DNA of 64,000 nucleotides from an uncultured Bacilli bacterium (GTDB lineage: Bacteria > Bacillota_I > Bacilli_A > RF39 > UBA660), in NCBI GenBank assembly GCA_934098705.1, contig CAKOPC010000002.1, positions 1 to 64,000 of the forward strand, written 5' to 3'. Position 1 is the stretch's first letter; every line of letters starts with the position of its first letter. A program made the translations under genes and the position numbers. Shown here piece after piece: positions 1 through 8,653 of the stretch. Below the pieces are notes generated by a model, which did not search any database, was not told where the DNA came from, and saw only the letters and a list, made by a program, of their open reading frames with translations.

Positions 1-347
1 TCATCTATTACATCACCACTGCATGTGTTTTCCATAGTTATTTTATATTTTAAGTTATCACAACTACTACTATTGTTTTTTATATAAAAAATGTATGGAC
101 TATAATTTTTAGCATCTACATAATCCATTGGATAAGTATTTGTAAGGCTTATGCCTTTTCCTTCTTTAAAGGATACATCTATCTTACAGTTATTTATTTT
201 GTTTTCATTTAGTCCAATATATTTTATACCAGTTATACCTGCATAACTTACTCCAACAAAAATTAGTAATATTCCAATTATTAAAAGAGTATTAATGATT
301 GATTTTAATCTATTTGCCCCCTCCGTAATCCTAAATATTCGTTTCAT
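1..347 (-). CDS. Exported TasA/pilin-like surface protein, C-terminus outside window
   Basis: The gene runs off the left edge, leaving about 115 N-terminal residues. The start ATG at 347-345 has a good ribosome site (AAGAAGG) just upstream. The protein begins MKRIFRITEGANRLKS, followed by one hydrophobic segment (about residues 17-37) and then an extracytoplasmic part with KEGKGISLTNTYPMDY and paired cysteines. This layout resembles the short N-anchored TasA/CalY-like proteins that are common in gut Bacilli; the family assignment is an inference. It lies downstream of the dnaI terminator and is probably transcribed separately. Function unknown, perhaps a surface fibre subunit or adhesin. Confidence 0.6.
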   Translation of the reverse strand, partial: MKRIFRITEGANRLKSIINTLLIIGILLIFVGVSYAGITGIKYIGLNENKINNCKIDVSFKEGKGISLTNTYPMDYVDAKNYSPYIFYIKNNSSSCDNLKYKITMENTCSGDVID

Positions 348-380
348 TTTTAACCTTCTTTCAACCAGAAAAACACAAAA

Positions 381-418
381 AAAGTATGTTACTATACAAT
401 AATATATTAACATACTTT
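381..418 (-). terminator. Rho-independent terminator of the dnaI unit
   Basis: A perfect 10-bp stem (AAAGTATGTT at 381-390 and AACATACTTT at 409-418) is followed, reading the minus strand, by a long T-rich run. It sits 26 bp after the dnaI stop codon and separates dnaI from the surface-protein gene. Confidence 0.85.
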
Positions 419-443
419 TATTATTTTTGTCTACATTTAAAAC

Positions 444-1346
444 CTATTTCCTTCTGTCAATTCCAATTAAAGTCATTTCTGTTGTTAAGTACTTTATTCT
501 CTCTATTATTCTTCTTGCCTTTATTTTATCGGCATTACTATTTGTTATAGATAGATGAACTTCCAAATCATTTATATTTAAATTAGAAGTAAAAAACGTT
601 GGTAAATCTTCCTCCATACGGTACTGAAGTATTGTTCCTAAAACCTCATCTCTGCCCCAACTAGTTAAATTTTCAGCCCCTATATCATCAATAAGTAATA
701 ATGGTATTTTTTTTATATAATTAAATCTATCACTGTAAGTTGAATCCTCACTATTATTAAATGACGCTTTTAAACTTCTTAAAAACTCAGGAAAATAAAC
801 AATCGCTGACTTAACATCCTTTTTTGCAAGTTCATTAAATAAAGATGCTACAAGATAAGTTTTCCCACTACCAAAGTTTCCTGATAAATAAAGCCCCTTT
901 TTTCTATTTTTAAAATAATTTTCAATATAATCATTAATATATAAAATAATACCTATTCTTGATTTATCATCAGTATAAATATCCTTTACCTTAGCTTCCC
1001 TTAATTTGGAAGATATATTATATAAAGACACATTACTACTTGATTCATTATCTTCTTTATTAAATCTACAAGGACTATAAATAAAACTTATATCATTATT
1101 ATTTACATCATATGTATATATAAACCCTTTAACTTCATTTTTACAAAAATTAAAACCTTTACAGTTTAAACAATTATTAAATTCACGGCATGCATCTTGT
1201 AATTTTGAAGTGTTATATGATAGCTTTTTATCACTAACATTTATCTTACTTACAAAATCATTAAACTTTGGATCACTTTTAGCATTATTTAACTCTCCCA
1301 ATAAATTATACTGTTCGTGTTTTAAAAATTTATTTATTTTTTCCAT
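444..1346 (-). CDS. dnaI: Primosomal protein DnaI, helicase loader ATPase
   Basis: Protein of 300 residues. DnaI is the AAA+ ATPase that, with DnaB and DnaD, loads the replicative helicase at oriC and at stalled forks in low-GC Gram-positives. Visible features are a Cys cluster at residues 53, 59, 62 and 68, like the zinc-binding N-domain of DnaI, then a Walker A motif GNFGSGKT (156-163), Walker B LLLIDDIGAE (about 216-225), and a sensor-like TSN segment with an arginine-rich end. It follows the RNHCP gene with a 3-bp gap, so the two are co-transcribed. In Bacillus dnaI lies next to dnaB; here dnaB is close by (3501) but separated by a plus-strand lipoprotein gene. Confidence 0.9.
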   Translation of the reverse strand: MEKINKFLKHEQYNLLGELNNAKSDPKFNDFVSKINVSDKKLSYNTSKLQDACREFNNCLNCKGFNFCKNEVKGFIYTYDVNNNDISFIYSPCRFNKEDNESSSNVSLYNISSKLREAKVKDIYTDDKSRIGIILYINDYIENYFKNRKKGLYLSGNFGSGKTYLVASLFNELAKKDVKSAIVYFPEFLRSLKASFNNSEDSTYSDRFNYIKKIPLLLIDDIGAENLTSWGRDEVLGTILQYRMEEDLPTFFTSNLNINDLEVHLSITNSNADKIKARRIIERIKYLTTEMTLIGIDRRK

Positions 1347-1349
1347 AAC

Positions 1350-1661
1350 TTACCTACCTACACTTATCTTAATAATTTCATTAATATCATCATCTTGTGC
1401 TTGGATATTCCTTTTTAAAGCATTACATTTTCTACATTTATAAATAATTTTATAAAGACCTTTTTTATCTTTACATACTCCAACAGGCATTAATATCCCA
1501 TGACAATTACATAACCTATCACCAGGATTTATGTCAACATGCATAGAATATAAACAATATGGACAATGATCTCTTGATGTATAATTAAGTTTAGGTACTT
1601 CTCTTAAACAATTTACACATATAAAACTATCATCATTTTTTTTAAAGGTTTTAACATCCAT
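1350..1661 (-). CDS. RNHCP-domain zinc-ribbon protein
   Basis: Small protein of 103 residues with the RNHCP-family core: a CVNC pair, SRDHCPYCLYSMHVD, a PGDRLCNCHG stretch and a second CRKC pair, probably two metal-binding knuckles. The family has no established function. ATG 1661 is preferred over the TTG one codon upstream because AAGGAG lies 11 nt before it. The gene is directly upstream of dnaI and almost touches it, which suggests a link to replication or simply a shared promoter. Confidence 0.75.
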   Translation of the reverse strand: MDVKTFKKNDDSFICVNCLREVPKLNYTSRDHCPYCLYSMHVDINPGDRLCNCHGILMPVGVCKDKKGLYKIIYKCRKCNALKRNIQAQDDDINEIIKISVGR

Positions 1662-1773
1662 CAAAACAACAACTCCTTAAAAAATATTTTAACACATATT
1701 ACTAATATATTAAATAAAATAATTGCTTTTTTATACTTTATATATTAAAATTATCATAGGAAGTGGTTGGCAA

Positions 1774-2190
1774 ATGAAAAGATATACTAGATTTATAACT
1801 TTATTTTTATTATGTTTTTTATCTTTAGGATGCTCAAATAAACTTATATGTAAAAAGGATAATTATAATAAAAAAGAAACTATTGAAATAACATTTAAAG
1901 ATGATTATCCCTATATTATGAAATGGAATAAAGATATAACATATAATGAAGATGACGCCTTAATAGAACTTGATTATTTAGAAGAAAAAAACTATTTAGA
2001 TAATTTTAATGAAACAAAAGGTCTTACTTATAATATTAAAATGAATGATAGAAAAGGTTTTATAAAAGAAAATGTTATAATAGATTTTAAAAAATATGAT
2101 AAAAATTCCCAGTTCAAATTACCAATAGTTTTAGAAGATAAAAAAACTAATGAATATTATTTAAAAAATAATGGCTATATATGTAAATAA
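1774..2190 (+). CDS. Small lipoprotein of unknown function
   Basis: Protein of 138 residues from the ATG at 1774, chosen because an AGGAAGTGG ribosome site precedes it; an upstream in-frame ATG at 1723 has no such site. A basic start (MKRYTR), a hydrophobic stretch and the lipobox LSLGC predict a diacylglyceryl-modified surface lipoprotein, processed by the LspA encoded near 61.5 kb. The mature part is Lys/Asp/Glu-rich without a recognised domain. It stands alone on the plus strand between dnaB and the RNHCP/dnaI pair and has its own terminator. Confidence 0.65.
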   Translation: MKRYTRFITLFLLCFLSLGCSNKLICKKDNYNKKETIEITFKDDYPYIMKWNKDITYNEDDALIELDYLEEKNYLDNFNETKGLTYNIKMNDRKGFIKENVIIDFKKYDKNSQFKLPIVLEDKKTNEYYLKNNGYICK

Positions 2191-2219
2191 GCACCCTTAT
2201 ATAAGTGCTTATTTTTATT
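2187..2219 (+). terminator. Terminator between convergent genes
   Basis: An 8-bp stem, ATAAGCAC (2187-2194) with GTGCTTAT (2205-2212), is followed by ATTTTTATTT. It can serve the lipoprotein gene on the plus strand and lies just past the dnaB stop on the other strand. Confidence 0.8.
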
Positions 2220-2223
2220 TATA

Positions 2224-3501
2224 TTAATTATAATTACTTAAAAGATTTCTTAATTTTTCCTGTTCCTCTAAAGTAGTTTCTTGTTTTTCAATATTTTTAT
2301 CAAACCACTCTGGTACTTCTTTTTGTTTTACATTAACAAATGTTGTTTGCTTATTTTTAACTAAATTTTTATATTCTTTTTTACAAGCTTTCATAGCTTC
2401 AAGTGTTGTTTCAATACCAAGTCTTTTCCACTGAGCTGCAATAGTTTCGATATAATTTTTATTAAGTTTTTGATTATTAACCTTTAATACATAATCTATC
2501 AAAACATTAACAACTCCTGGTGTTAGTTTTAAATCAACAAGTAAAGATTCAAGTATTCTTAAATCTCTTTCAACAACTTTACCATCTTTATATTTACTTT
2601 TTAAAAACTGATATGGATTAGCATTTTCAAAAGTATATATCATAAGCGATTTTTTAGAAGTATCTCCAGTTGGTGTTTTTAAATAATCAGGTTGATGCTT
2701 ATATACAAGTGTTGGTAAATTATTATTATTTTCAAACCTATAGTAATTACGACAAGCTTTTCTTAACTGTTCCTTATCTATCATACCATTTTCTTTTATA
2801 TTAGTTTTAATTAAATCACTAATTGTAAATGAATCTAAATTATAAACATATGATAGATTATTTATTAAATCAACAACTTCTTTAGTAAATGCTTTTTCAC
2901 TTATAATACCATTTAAACTACTAACTAAAAATTCAACATCTATATTATTATTAAACTTTATCTTATTAGTATTTTTATCTATTAAATCTTGATTTGTAAT
3001 AAAAGCATTTGATTTAGAAACTGCAAAAACATCATCAAACAAAGCTGTTATATCATCATAATCTTTTAAATTGATTCTAGGAACTTTATAATTATTAACA
3101 ATCCTTTCATATTCTGCTTTACCAACATTATTATATAAAACAACACTAAATATTGGATGGTTTAAAAAATCTACTGAAGATAATGGTGAATATATAACAT
3201 AAACATAATTATTTATATTTGACTTTTTTACATATGTTTTTAAAAGTCCCACAGCTTCTAGTTTTTCTCTTGCTACTTTTATATCGCTTAATGAAAGTTG
3301 CATAATACTAAGCAGATGGTGATGATTATATGTTGTACTTATAATGTTGTTTTTTTCTAAATCATTTAAAAATGTATAATAAAGACAAACTGCATTATGC
3401 CCAATTATTGGTTGATATAAATCAATAATTATTTTTTTATCTATATCACTAATTATACTTTTATTAACAACATAATAACTATCTGCTGGCAGTAACATCA
3501 T
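2224..3501 (-). CDS. dnaB: Replication initiation and membrane attachment protein DnaB
   Basis: Firmicutes-type DnaB (not the helicase), 425 residues, a partner of DnaD and DnaI in helicase loading. The N-terminal half has the winged-helix-like region typical of the family. The C-terminal half has a DnaD-like domain ending in the diagnostic YIETIAAQWKRLGIETTLEA block, followed by a charged tail. ATG 3501 is chosen because GAGGTG lies 6 nt upstream; an upstream GTG at 3510 overlaps that ribosome site. The gene is minus-strand like dnaI. Confidence 0.85.
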   Translation of the reverse strand: MMLLPADSYYVVNKSIISDIDKKIIIDLYQPIIGHNAVCLYYTFLNDLEKNNIISTTYNHHHLLSIMQLSLSDIKVAREKLEAVGLLKTYVKKSNINNYVYVIYSPLSSVDFLNHPIFSVVLYNNVGKAEYERIVNNYKVPRINLKDYDDITALFDDVFAVSKSNAFITNQDLIDKNTNKIKFNNNIDVEFLVSSLNGIISEKAFTKEVVDLINNLSYVYNLDSFTISDLIKTNIKENGMIDKEQLRKACRNYYRFENNNNLPTLVYKHQPDYLKTPTGDTSKKSLMIYTFENANPYQFLKSKYKDGKVVERDLRILESLLVDLKLTPGVVNVLIDYVLKVNNQKLNKNYIETIAAQWKRLGIETTLEAMKACKKEYKNLVKNKQTTFVNVKQKEVPEWFDKNIEKQETTLEEQEKLRNLLSNYN

Positions 3502-3532
3502 ATAAAACACCTCAAAAGATATTATACAATAA

Positions 3533-3557
3533 AAAAACTAATTTAGCATTAGTTTTT
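3533..3557 (-). terminator. Terminator after the LysM gene
   Basis: Perfect 10-bp inverted repeat (AAAAACTAAT, loop TTAGC, ATTAGTTTTT), with further T residues on the minus strand. It separates the LysM gene from dnaB. Confidence 0.85.
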
Positions 3558-3569
3558 GAAGTAATTTTT

Positions 3570-4019
3570 TTATCTTTTTCTTAATACAATTAATTGTTCT
3601 GGAAGCAAATAAATATTACTATTATTATTTATAATATCCTGTTTTGTCGTATTAAAAAATTCCGCAACTTTTGTTAAAGTATCTCCCATACTTGTAATAT
3701 ATGTTACAACATTTGGTTTTGGTATAAGTATTGTCTGTCCTGGATAAATATATTCATTTACATCAAGACCATTTATTGATGATAAATTATTAACACTAAT
3801 ATTATTTTTTTCTGCAATAGAATATAAAGTATCACCTTGTTTTATGTTGTAATAATCAAAAATATTTGTAATAGATACTGGTATATTTAATGCCATATCA
3901 TTAGTTAGTGTATATGGATATTGTAAATTATTAGCACGTATTATTTCGGATGCTGGAATATTATAAAAACTAGCAATAGATTCTAAAGTATCACCTTGCC
4001 TTACAATATATATTTCCAT
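3570..4019 (-). CDS. Triple LysM-repeat protein
   Basis: The 149 residues consist almost entirely of three LysM modules (about 2-50, 53-100, 104-149). The first two start with the typical (R/K)QGDTLxSIA motif. The third is divergent (SMGDTLTKVA) and ends in LRKR. LysM binds N-acetylglucosamine-containing glycans such as peptidoglycan. No signal peptide or membrane anchor is visible, so the protein either acts in the cytoplasm or mother cell, as SafA-like coat proteins do, or leaves by a non-classical route. The site of action is inferred. Confidence 0.85.
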   Translation of the reverse strand: MEIYIVRQGDTLESIASFYNIPASEIIRANNLQYPYTLTNDMALNIPVSITNIFDYYNIKQGDTLYSIAEKNNISVNNLSSINGLDVNEYIYPGQTILIPKPNVVTYITSMGDTLTKVAEFFNTTKQDIINNNSNIYLLPEQLIVLRKR

Positions 4020-4054
4020 TATTTTCTCCTTTCAATAAAATTATATGAAAAAGA

Positions 4055-4079
4055 TGTATAAAATTTTACATTTTATACA
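4055..4079 (-). terminator. Hairpin after the 404-residue membrane protein gene
   Basis: Perfect 10-bp stem, TGTATAAAAT with ATTTTATACA, and a loop of 5 nt. A moderately T-rich tract (CTTTTTCAT) follows on the minus strand. It lies 23 bp after the stop codon at 4102. Confidence 0.65.
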
Positions 4080-4101
4080 CCTAAAATTATTAATAAATAT
4101 A

Positions 4102-5316
4102 TTACTTTGAATAAACAGAATATCTATTTACTTTATTAAATAAAAGTTCATCATAAGTAATTACTTTTTTACTATTAGTATTAATATTAAAATAATATAA
4201 AGTATTATTATCTATATAATATATAGTATCTTTATCTATTAATATACTATTCTTATCATCTATTGTAAATAAATATATATCTTTATCTAAAACTTCATTA
4301 TAAAGTATCATATTATTATTCTCTTTATAATAATAATTATCAAGATAACTACCTATTACTTCTTTATCCTTTATTTTATCAGGTAATTTTATATCTTCTT
4401 TAAAAATCTTTTTTTCTTCTTTAAAATCATATATATTTATACGTTTAAATTCCCCATCATAATATAATCCCTTATTTTCACTATTTACAGTTTCTTCTAT
4501 CTTACCCTTTTTAGGATTTATAACATATTGCTTTAATTTATCACTATCAAATATATATATTTTATCTTTAACTACCCCATTTATATAATAATCACTTGAA
4601 ATAACTTTTTTCTTTTTTAAAATAATATTTCGAATTTTATTATTTGTCATATTAATTATATAAAAACTATTATATTCATACTTTTGATCGTAATTTGGCA
4701 TAACATAATATTTAAAAGTAGAAACTCCTAAAGAATTAGTATATGTATCTTCTTTAAATAGATTAAGTTTAGCTAATTTTTCATTATTTAAAGTATAAAA
4801 ACCATTGTATTTCCAAACATAAATATAAGTGTTATCTAATATATTATCTTTATAAACAGTATTACTATCATAGGAAATAGGTTTTGCATTATCACTAAAC
4901 CTAGAAATATCATACCCACTATTATCTATAAGGGTTATCATATCTTTTAATTCATTTTTATAATATGAATATGTATAAAGCTTATCATCAAAATTACATA
5001 TAATATTTAATTGTTTATTATTTTTAAAGACAGGATAAATACAAGATAAATCATCTTTTTCATAGTATATAATGTTTTTTAGAACCTTTTTAGCTTTAAA
5101 AAACTTATTATCATAACTAAAATAATAATCTTTTTTCTTATAATTTACTTTAAAGTAATATTTGTTATTTTTATAAACTTCAAACACATTAAATGACTCA
5201 TCTTTATTTATTATTTTATAGTTTTTTTCATGATAATTTTTAAATATAAATACAACAAACTCTAAAATTAAAATAGCAACTAATATTAATAAAGTATTTT
5301 TTACAATTTTTTTCAT
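4102..5316 (-). CDS. Membrane-anchored extracytoplasmic protein, unknown
   Basis: The 404-residue protein has one N-terminal hydrophobic segment (about residues 8-27) after MKKIVKN, and then a large, Tyr/Lys/Asp-rich extracellular part. That part contains repeated short beta-strand-like blocks (DNNTLYYFN, KDKIYIFDSD), which suggests a beta-propeller-like fold; this is only an impression from the repeat pattern. No catalytic motif is recognised. It is flanked by its own terminator and by the thioredoxin-like gene upstream. Confidence 0.55.
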   Translation of the reverse strand: MKKIVKNTLLILVAILILEFVVFIFKNYHEKNYKIINKDESFNVFEVYKNNKYYFKVNYKKKDYYFSYDNKFFKAKKVLKNIIYYEKDDLSCIYPVFKNNKQLNIICNFDDKLYTYSYYKNELKDMITLIDNSGYDISRFSDNAKPISYDSNTVYKDNILDNTYIYVWKYNGFYTLNNEKLAKLNLFKEDTYTNSLGVSTFKYYVMPNYDQKYEYNSFYIINMTNNKIRNIILKKKKVISSDYYINGVVKDKIYIFDSDKLKQYVINPKKGKIEETVNSENKGLYYDGEFKRINIYDFKEEKKIFKEDIKLPDKIKDKEVIGSYLDNYYYKENNNMILYNEVLDKDIYLFTIDDKNSILIDKDTIYYIDNNTLYYFNINTNSKKVITYDELLFNKVNRYSVYSK

Positions 5317-5341
5317 TTCTACATCACATATAAATTATATC

Positions 5342-5378
5342 AAAAAAAAGTAATAATTCAAAATAATTACTACTTTTT
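5342..5378 (-). terminator. Probable terminator after the thioredoxin-like gene
   Basis: An AGTAATAATT / AATAATTACT stem with one mismatch, flanked by A and T runs, directly downstream of the stop codon at 5387. Confidence 0.6.
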
Positions 5379-5386
5379 AATCTTTT

Positions 5387-6130
5387 TTAAAGTACATCTG
5401 CTTCTTTTAAGAAATTAACAAATGTTTCTTCATCAGTATATCCACCTTGTACTGATACTTGTTCTCCATCTTTAAATACTATTGTAGTAGGAGTTCCCCA
5501 GTTATCTTCATTTTCTTTAAAGTAAGCAGCACTATCAAATAATGTGTTGTAATCATTATTACTAAATTCTGCTATATCAACATAATAGAATACTATGTTA
5601 TATTTTTGCATTACAGAATTTAAAACTGGTTTAAACTTTTCACAATATCCGCATCCTGTTCTAAATACTGATACAACAAATACATTGCTCTTTAATAATG
5701 TTTTATAATCATTCATATCTATTTTTACTATTTGTTTTGGTAAAAGATCTTTTTCCATTAAATATGAAGTAATATTAGCTTTTGAAAAATCTCCATCATA
5801 TATATCTTTTTCTTTACCATCAACAGTAATTAAAACATTTTCTTTATCCCCTAATACTTCTTCTTTTTCTTCATCTGTTAAATTTTCTGTGTAAATATAT
5901 TTAAATTTTAATGAATTATCTTCTGCTATACTTCTCATATAATTAAGTGTATCTTTATCCTCTTTTGAACCAATGTATACATAAGTATCATTCCAATTAG
6001 ATGTTTTATAATCTCCATATGATGCTTCTTTAAAATATTTATCTTCTCCTAGTTTAGATAAGAAAAATACGCCAAATATTATTAATACAGCAACAAAGAT
6101 AGTTATAATTAAACTTTGATATTTTTTCAT
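5387..6130 (-). CDS. Membrane-anchored thioredoxin-like protein (CGYC)
   Basis: A protein of 247 residues with an N-terminal membrane anchor (about 7-26) and an external part. The C-terminal 110 residues form a thioredoxin fold: the redox pair is in FRTGCGYCEKFKP and the cis-proline loop in GTPTTIVF. The region between anchor and fold is a second, poorly conserved domain. It is likely a thiol reductant or disulfide exchange protein outside the membrane, comparable to the CPWC protein at 49806-50402. A purine-rich AGGAGGAAG ribosome site precedes the ATG at 6130. Confidence 0.75.
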   Translation of the reverse strand: MKKYQSLIITIFVAVLIIFGVFFLSKLGEDKYFKEASYGDYKTSNWNDTYVYIGSKEDKDTLNYMRSIAEDNSLKFKYIYTENLTDEEKEEVLGDKENVLITVDGKEKDIYDGDFSKANITSYLMEKDLLPKQIVKIDMNDYKTLLKSNVFVVSVFRTGCGYCEKFKPVLNSVMQKYNIVFYYVDIAEFSNNDYNTLFDSAAYFKENEDNWGTPTTIVFKDGEQVSVQGGYTDEETFVNFLKEADVL

Positions 6131-6274
6131 AATTTCTTCCTCCTTAATTTTGTATACAAATATATTTTAGCATTTATTTATATCATTTGTAAATATATTT
6201 TGACAAATTTAGTGCTTTGACAAAGGATTATCTAAAATGAAGGTAAAAAGTTTGTACTTTTTTTATAAAAGTGC

Positions 6275-6304
6275 TTGACAAAAATACTATCCATAGTCTA
6301 TAAT
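6275..6304 (+). promoter_or_regulatory. Promoter of tRNA-Gly
   Basis: A consensus TTGACA (6275-6280) and TATAAT (6299-6304) lie 18 bp apart, and the tRNA begins 33 bp downstream. This is the most consensus-like promoter seen in the window. Confidence 0.8.
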
Positions 6305-6337
6305 TAAAAATGCCTACAAGATCCTTGTAGTTTATAT

Positions 6338-6411
6338 GCGGATGTAGTTTAGTGGTAGAACTTTAGCCTTCCAAGCTAACCACGGGAGTTCGATTCTCCT
6401 CATCCGCTCCA
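6338..6411 (+). tRNA. tRNA-Gly (anticodon TCC)
   Basis: A full cloverleaf can be drawn. The acceptor stem is GCGGATG/CATCCGC, the anticodon stem TTAGC/GCTAA has the loop CTTCCAA, the T-arm contains GTTCGATTC, and the encoded CCA end is at 6409-6411. The anticodon TCC reads GGA and related glycine codons. A terminator follows 45 bp downstream. Accessory DNA begins soon after, but no copy of the tRNA 3' end was seen further right, so there is no evidence that it served as an integration site. Confidence 0.95.
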
Positions 6412-6455
6412 TTGACGTTTCTGTTCGAACTATTTAGTTTGAACTTGATATATAG

Positions 6456-6481
6456 AATCAATCGAAAGATTGATTTTTTTG
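6456..6481 (+). terminator. Terminator after tRNA-Gly
   Basis: An 8-bp stem, AATCAATC with GATTGATT, a GAAA tetraloop, and a run of seven T residues. Confidence 0.9.
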
Positions 6482-6521
6482 TGTTTTACAAAGAAATCAT
6501 CCTAAAGAAAGGATGGTGTTT

Positions 6522-6797
6522 ATGATTAATATTATCAAACAAGAAATACCTATTGATGAATCGCTTAAAAAGAAATTAGAGTTTATTTGTGATTTTTGTA
6601 ATACTACTCCTACATTTATAAATGGAAGTATTAGAAAAATTGATAAATCTAATTTGGCTTATGTTGAACCTCACAAAGTAATTATCAATAATATAATGTT
6701 TCTTGTTTTTAATTATTCTAATGATGTTTATATCAAAAACTTTGGTAATAAAATTAAAATCAATGAATTAGAAAATTATTTAAAGCGTACCAACTAG
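6522..6797 (+). CDS. Small protein of unknown function
   Basis: The ATG at 6522 gives 91 residues; AAAGAAAGG lies 9 nt upstream, whereas an earlier ATG at 6513 touches that ribosome site. The sequence is soluble-looking, mixed alpha/beta, with two cysteines in FICDFCN and no family I recognise. It sits between tRNA-Gly and the split recombinase, so it may be either the last host gene or the first gene of the outer element. Confidence 0.55.
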   Translation: MINIIKQEIPIDESLKKKLEFICDFCNTTPTFINGSIRKIDKSNLAYVEPHKVIINNIMFLVFNYSNDVYIKNFGNKIKINELENYLKRTN

Positions 6798-6858
6798 TAA
6801 ATTTGTCGAAAATAGTTTATAATTAAATTAGAAAAACTTATATCTGATTTATTTATGG

Positions 6859-6904
6859 GCGAAGCAGTACAAATAAGCCTAGTTGTACTACTTCGCTCTT
6901 TTTT
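6859..6904 (+). terminator. Strong terminator before the split recombinase
   Basis: A 13-bp stem with one mismatch (GCGAAGCAGTACA with TGTACTACTTCGC), loop of about 12 nt, followed by a T run. It ends only 7 bp before the ribosome site of the recombinase start, so it could also work as an attenuator of that gene. Confidence 0.8.
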
Positions 6905-6924
6905 AGTAAAGGAGATGATGATAA

Positions 6925-7008
6925 TTGGATGATGTAAAAAAAGTTTGTGGTCTTTATATGAGGGTATCAACTCATACTCTTAAAAGTGAGAAAAAATTTA
7001 AAAAATAG
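6925..7008 (+). pseudogene. 5' fragment of the outer serine recombinase, cut by the inner element
   Basis: A TTG start at 6925, with AAAGGAG about 10 nt upstream, encodes DDVKKVCGLYMRVST, the exact N-terminus of a large serine recombinase including the catalytic Ser of the RVST motif (codon TCA at 6967-6969). After ACT (6970-6972) the frame leaves homology, reads HTLKSEKKFKK and stops at 7008. The missing continuation, TEDQAREGFSL, appears at 15757. Removing 6973-15759 restores one uninterrupted frame of about 640 codons. The peptide now made, if any, is a 27-residue dead end. Confidence 0.85.
6946..6996. other. Left attachment junction of the inner element
   Basis: The flank AGGGTATCA (recombinase codons for RVS) joins ACT (6970-6972) and then element DNA CATACTCTTAAAAGTGAG. 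The element half-site is complementary to the element half-site at the right junction. The shared bases at both junctions are ACT, and the centre of the rebuilt attP palindrome is AC, which would be the 2-bp crossover dinucleotide. Confidence 0.7.
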
Positions 7009-8584
7009 ATTTGAAATTATATTTAATTTCAATATTTTTATCATTATCAATAGTAATTCTATCAATTATTGTTGATAATAATTCTCTACTTGGAGTTTTT
7101 AATTTTAAAAACTCATTTATTATATTTATGTATTGTGAATTATCTTTTGAATTTAATTTATTTTCTAATTGATATAATTTAAGTTCTAAATCGTGTTTAT
7201 CATTTTTTAATTTAGTCTTTTCTTGAGTAAGATTATTATATTGTCTTAAAAACATTTCTTCGTCAATAATACCTTTTAACTTGTCTTTGTAAATCTTATC
7301 AATGTAAGTGTCTTGTAATTTTATATTATTTTCAAGTCTACTAATTTGATTTTCAAAATCTACTTTTAATTTTAAAGTCTTATCATTTTGTTTAAGTAAT
7401 TCTTCAAAATTATTAGTTTTAACATATTTCTTACATTGTTTTCTTACATCTTTTAATATTTCATTTTCAAGTTCATAGTAATTAACTTTATGATTAGTGC
7501 ATAAACCTCTTTTTGAATATTTTTTATAAAGAGAACAAATACAATATTCTTTTTCAACATATTCGCCGTTGGCTTTGGTGTATCTACTTCTATCAATACC
7601 CATTTTATGACCACACTCTTTGCAGTAGAAAAAGCCTCTAAATAAATATGGAATTTCTTTGCCATAATTATTTTTGTTTTTATCAGCCATATTTTGGACG
7701 ATATCAAAAGTTTCTTTATCAATGATAGCAGGACAAGCACCCTCTACGACTATCCAGTCCTCTTTTGCATTTCTTCTACGATATTTCATTTTATAACTAA
7801 CTTTATATTGTTTGCCTTGTGCTAAATTACCAATGTAAGTTGGGTTTTGTAAAATATCTCTAATAGTAGAACTTTGCCATAAACCATAAGTCATAGTTGG
7901 ATTTTTATAGACTTTTCCTTTATAAACACTTGGACTTGGTATGTTTTCATCAGTTAAAGTATCACTAATTGCTTTAATTCCCATACCACTTTTAGCCATA
8001 TTAAATATTCTTCTAACAATAGGTGCTACTTCTTCGTCTATAATAAGTTCGTGTTTGTCGTATGGAATATTTTTCTTATAGCCATAAGGAACTGTTCCAC
8101 CCATAAATTTACCTAACTTTTTTTGTGAATTAAGAGTTGCTTTTACTTTTTTTGATGTGTCTTCAACATACATTTCATTAAGCATTGCTTTTAACATCAA
8201 TTTATTATTATCTTTATGTTTGTCAAAACTATCATAGTCATCACTTATTGCATAATATCTAACATTTTTTTTAGGAAAATATTCAGTAGCAAAAATCATA
8301 CTTTGTGCCATATTACGACCTAAACGGCTTAAATCTTTAGTAATTACCATATTAATTTTTTTGTCGTCAATATCTTTTAACATACGATTAAAACTATCTC
8401 TATCAAATTGAGTTCCACTAACTCCATCGTCAATGTAAGTTTCAACTACTTCTAAATCATTTTTGATAGCATATTCCATAATGTAATCTTTTTGATTAGA
8501 AATGCTTTCACTCTCACTTTTTCCGTCCTCTAAATCTTTTAATGATAATCTTAAATATATACCAACTTTAAATGCTCCGTTCAT
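6998..8584 (-). CDS. Large serine recombinase (integrase) of the inner element
   Basis: Serine integrase/TnpX-type protein of 528 residues. It has an N-terminal resolvase domain with catalytic Ser in VGIYLRLS (residue 14), further motifs SRLGRNMAQS and YVEDTSKKVK, the recombinase DNA-binding domain (about 165-290), a zinc ribbon (CKECGHKMG ... CICS ... LCTNHK), and a coiled coil near the C-terminus. ATG 8584 is chosen because AAAGGAG lies 9 nt upstream; an ATG at 8602 overlaps that site. The gene ends 26 bp from the left junction, the usual place for an integrase beside its own att site, so it is the likely enzyme that inserted this element. Confidence 0.92.
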   Translation of the reverse strand: MNGAFKVGIYLRLSLKDLEDGKSESESISNQKDYIMEYAIKNDLEVVETYIDDGVSGTQFDRDSFNRMLKDIDDKKINMVITKDLSRLGRNMAQSMIFATEYFPKKNVRYYAISDDYDSFDKHKDNNKLMLKAMLNEMYVEDTSKKVKATLNSQKKLGKFMGGTVPYGYKKNIPYDKHELIIDEEVAPIVRRIFNMAKSGMGIKAISDTLTDENIPSPSVYKGKVYKNPTMTYGLWQSSTIRDILQNPTYIGNLAQGKQYKVSYKMKYRRRNAKEDWIVVEGACPAIIDKETFDIVQNMADKNKNNYGKEIPYLFRGFFYCKECGHKMGIDRSRYTKANGEYVEKEYCICSLYKKYSKRGLCTNHKVNYYELENEILKDVRKQCKKYVKTNNFEELLKQNDKTLKLKVDFENQISRLENNIKLQDTYIDKIYKDKLKGIIDEEMFLRQYNNLTQEKTKLKNDKHDLELKLYQLENKLNSKDNSQYINIINEFLKLKTPSRELLSTIIDRITIDNDKNIEIKYNFKSIF

Positions 8585-8653
8585 AATTTTTTCTCCTTTC
8601 ATATTTAACGGAACACATTTTTAATATACATATTTATTATACCACTTTTACCC

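Noticed and set aside
6338..6411. tRNA-Gly as the integration site of the accessory region
   Set aside because: No second copy of the tRNA 3' end was found on the right side, and the only junctions that can be shown lie inside the recombinase gene.
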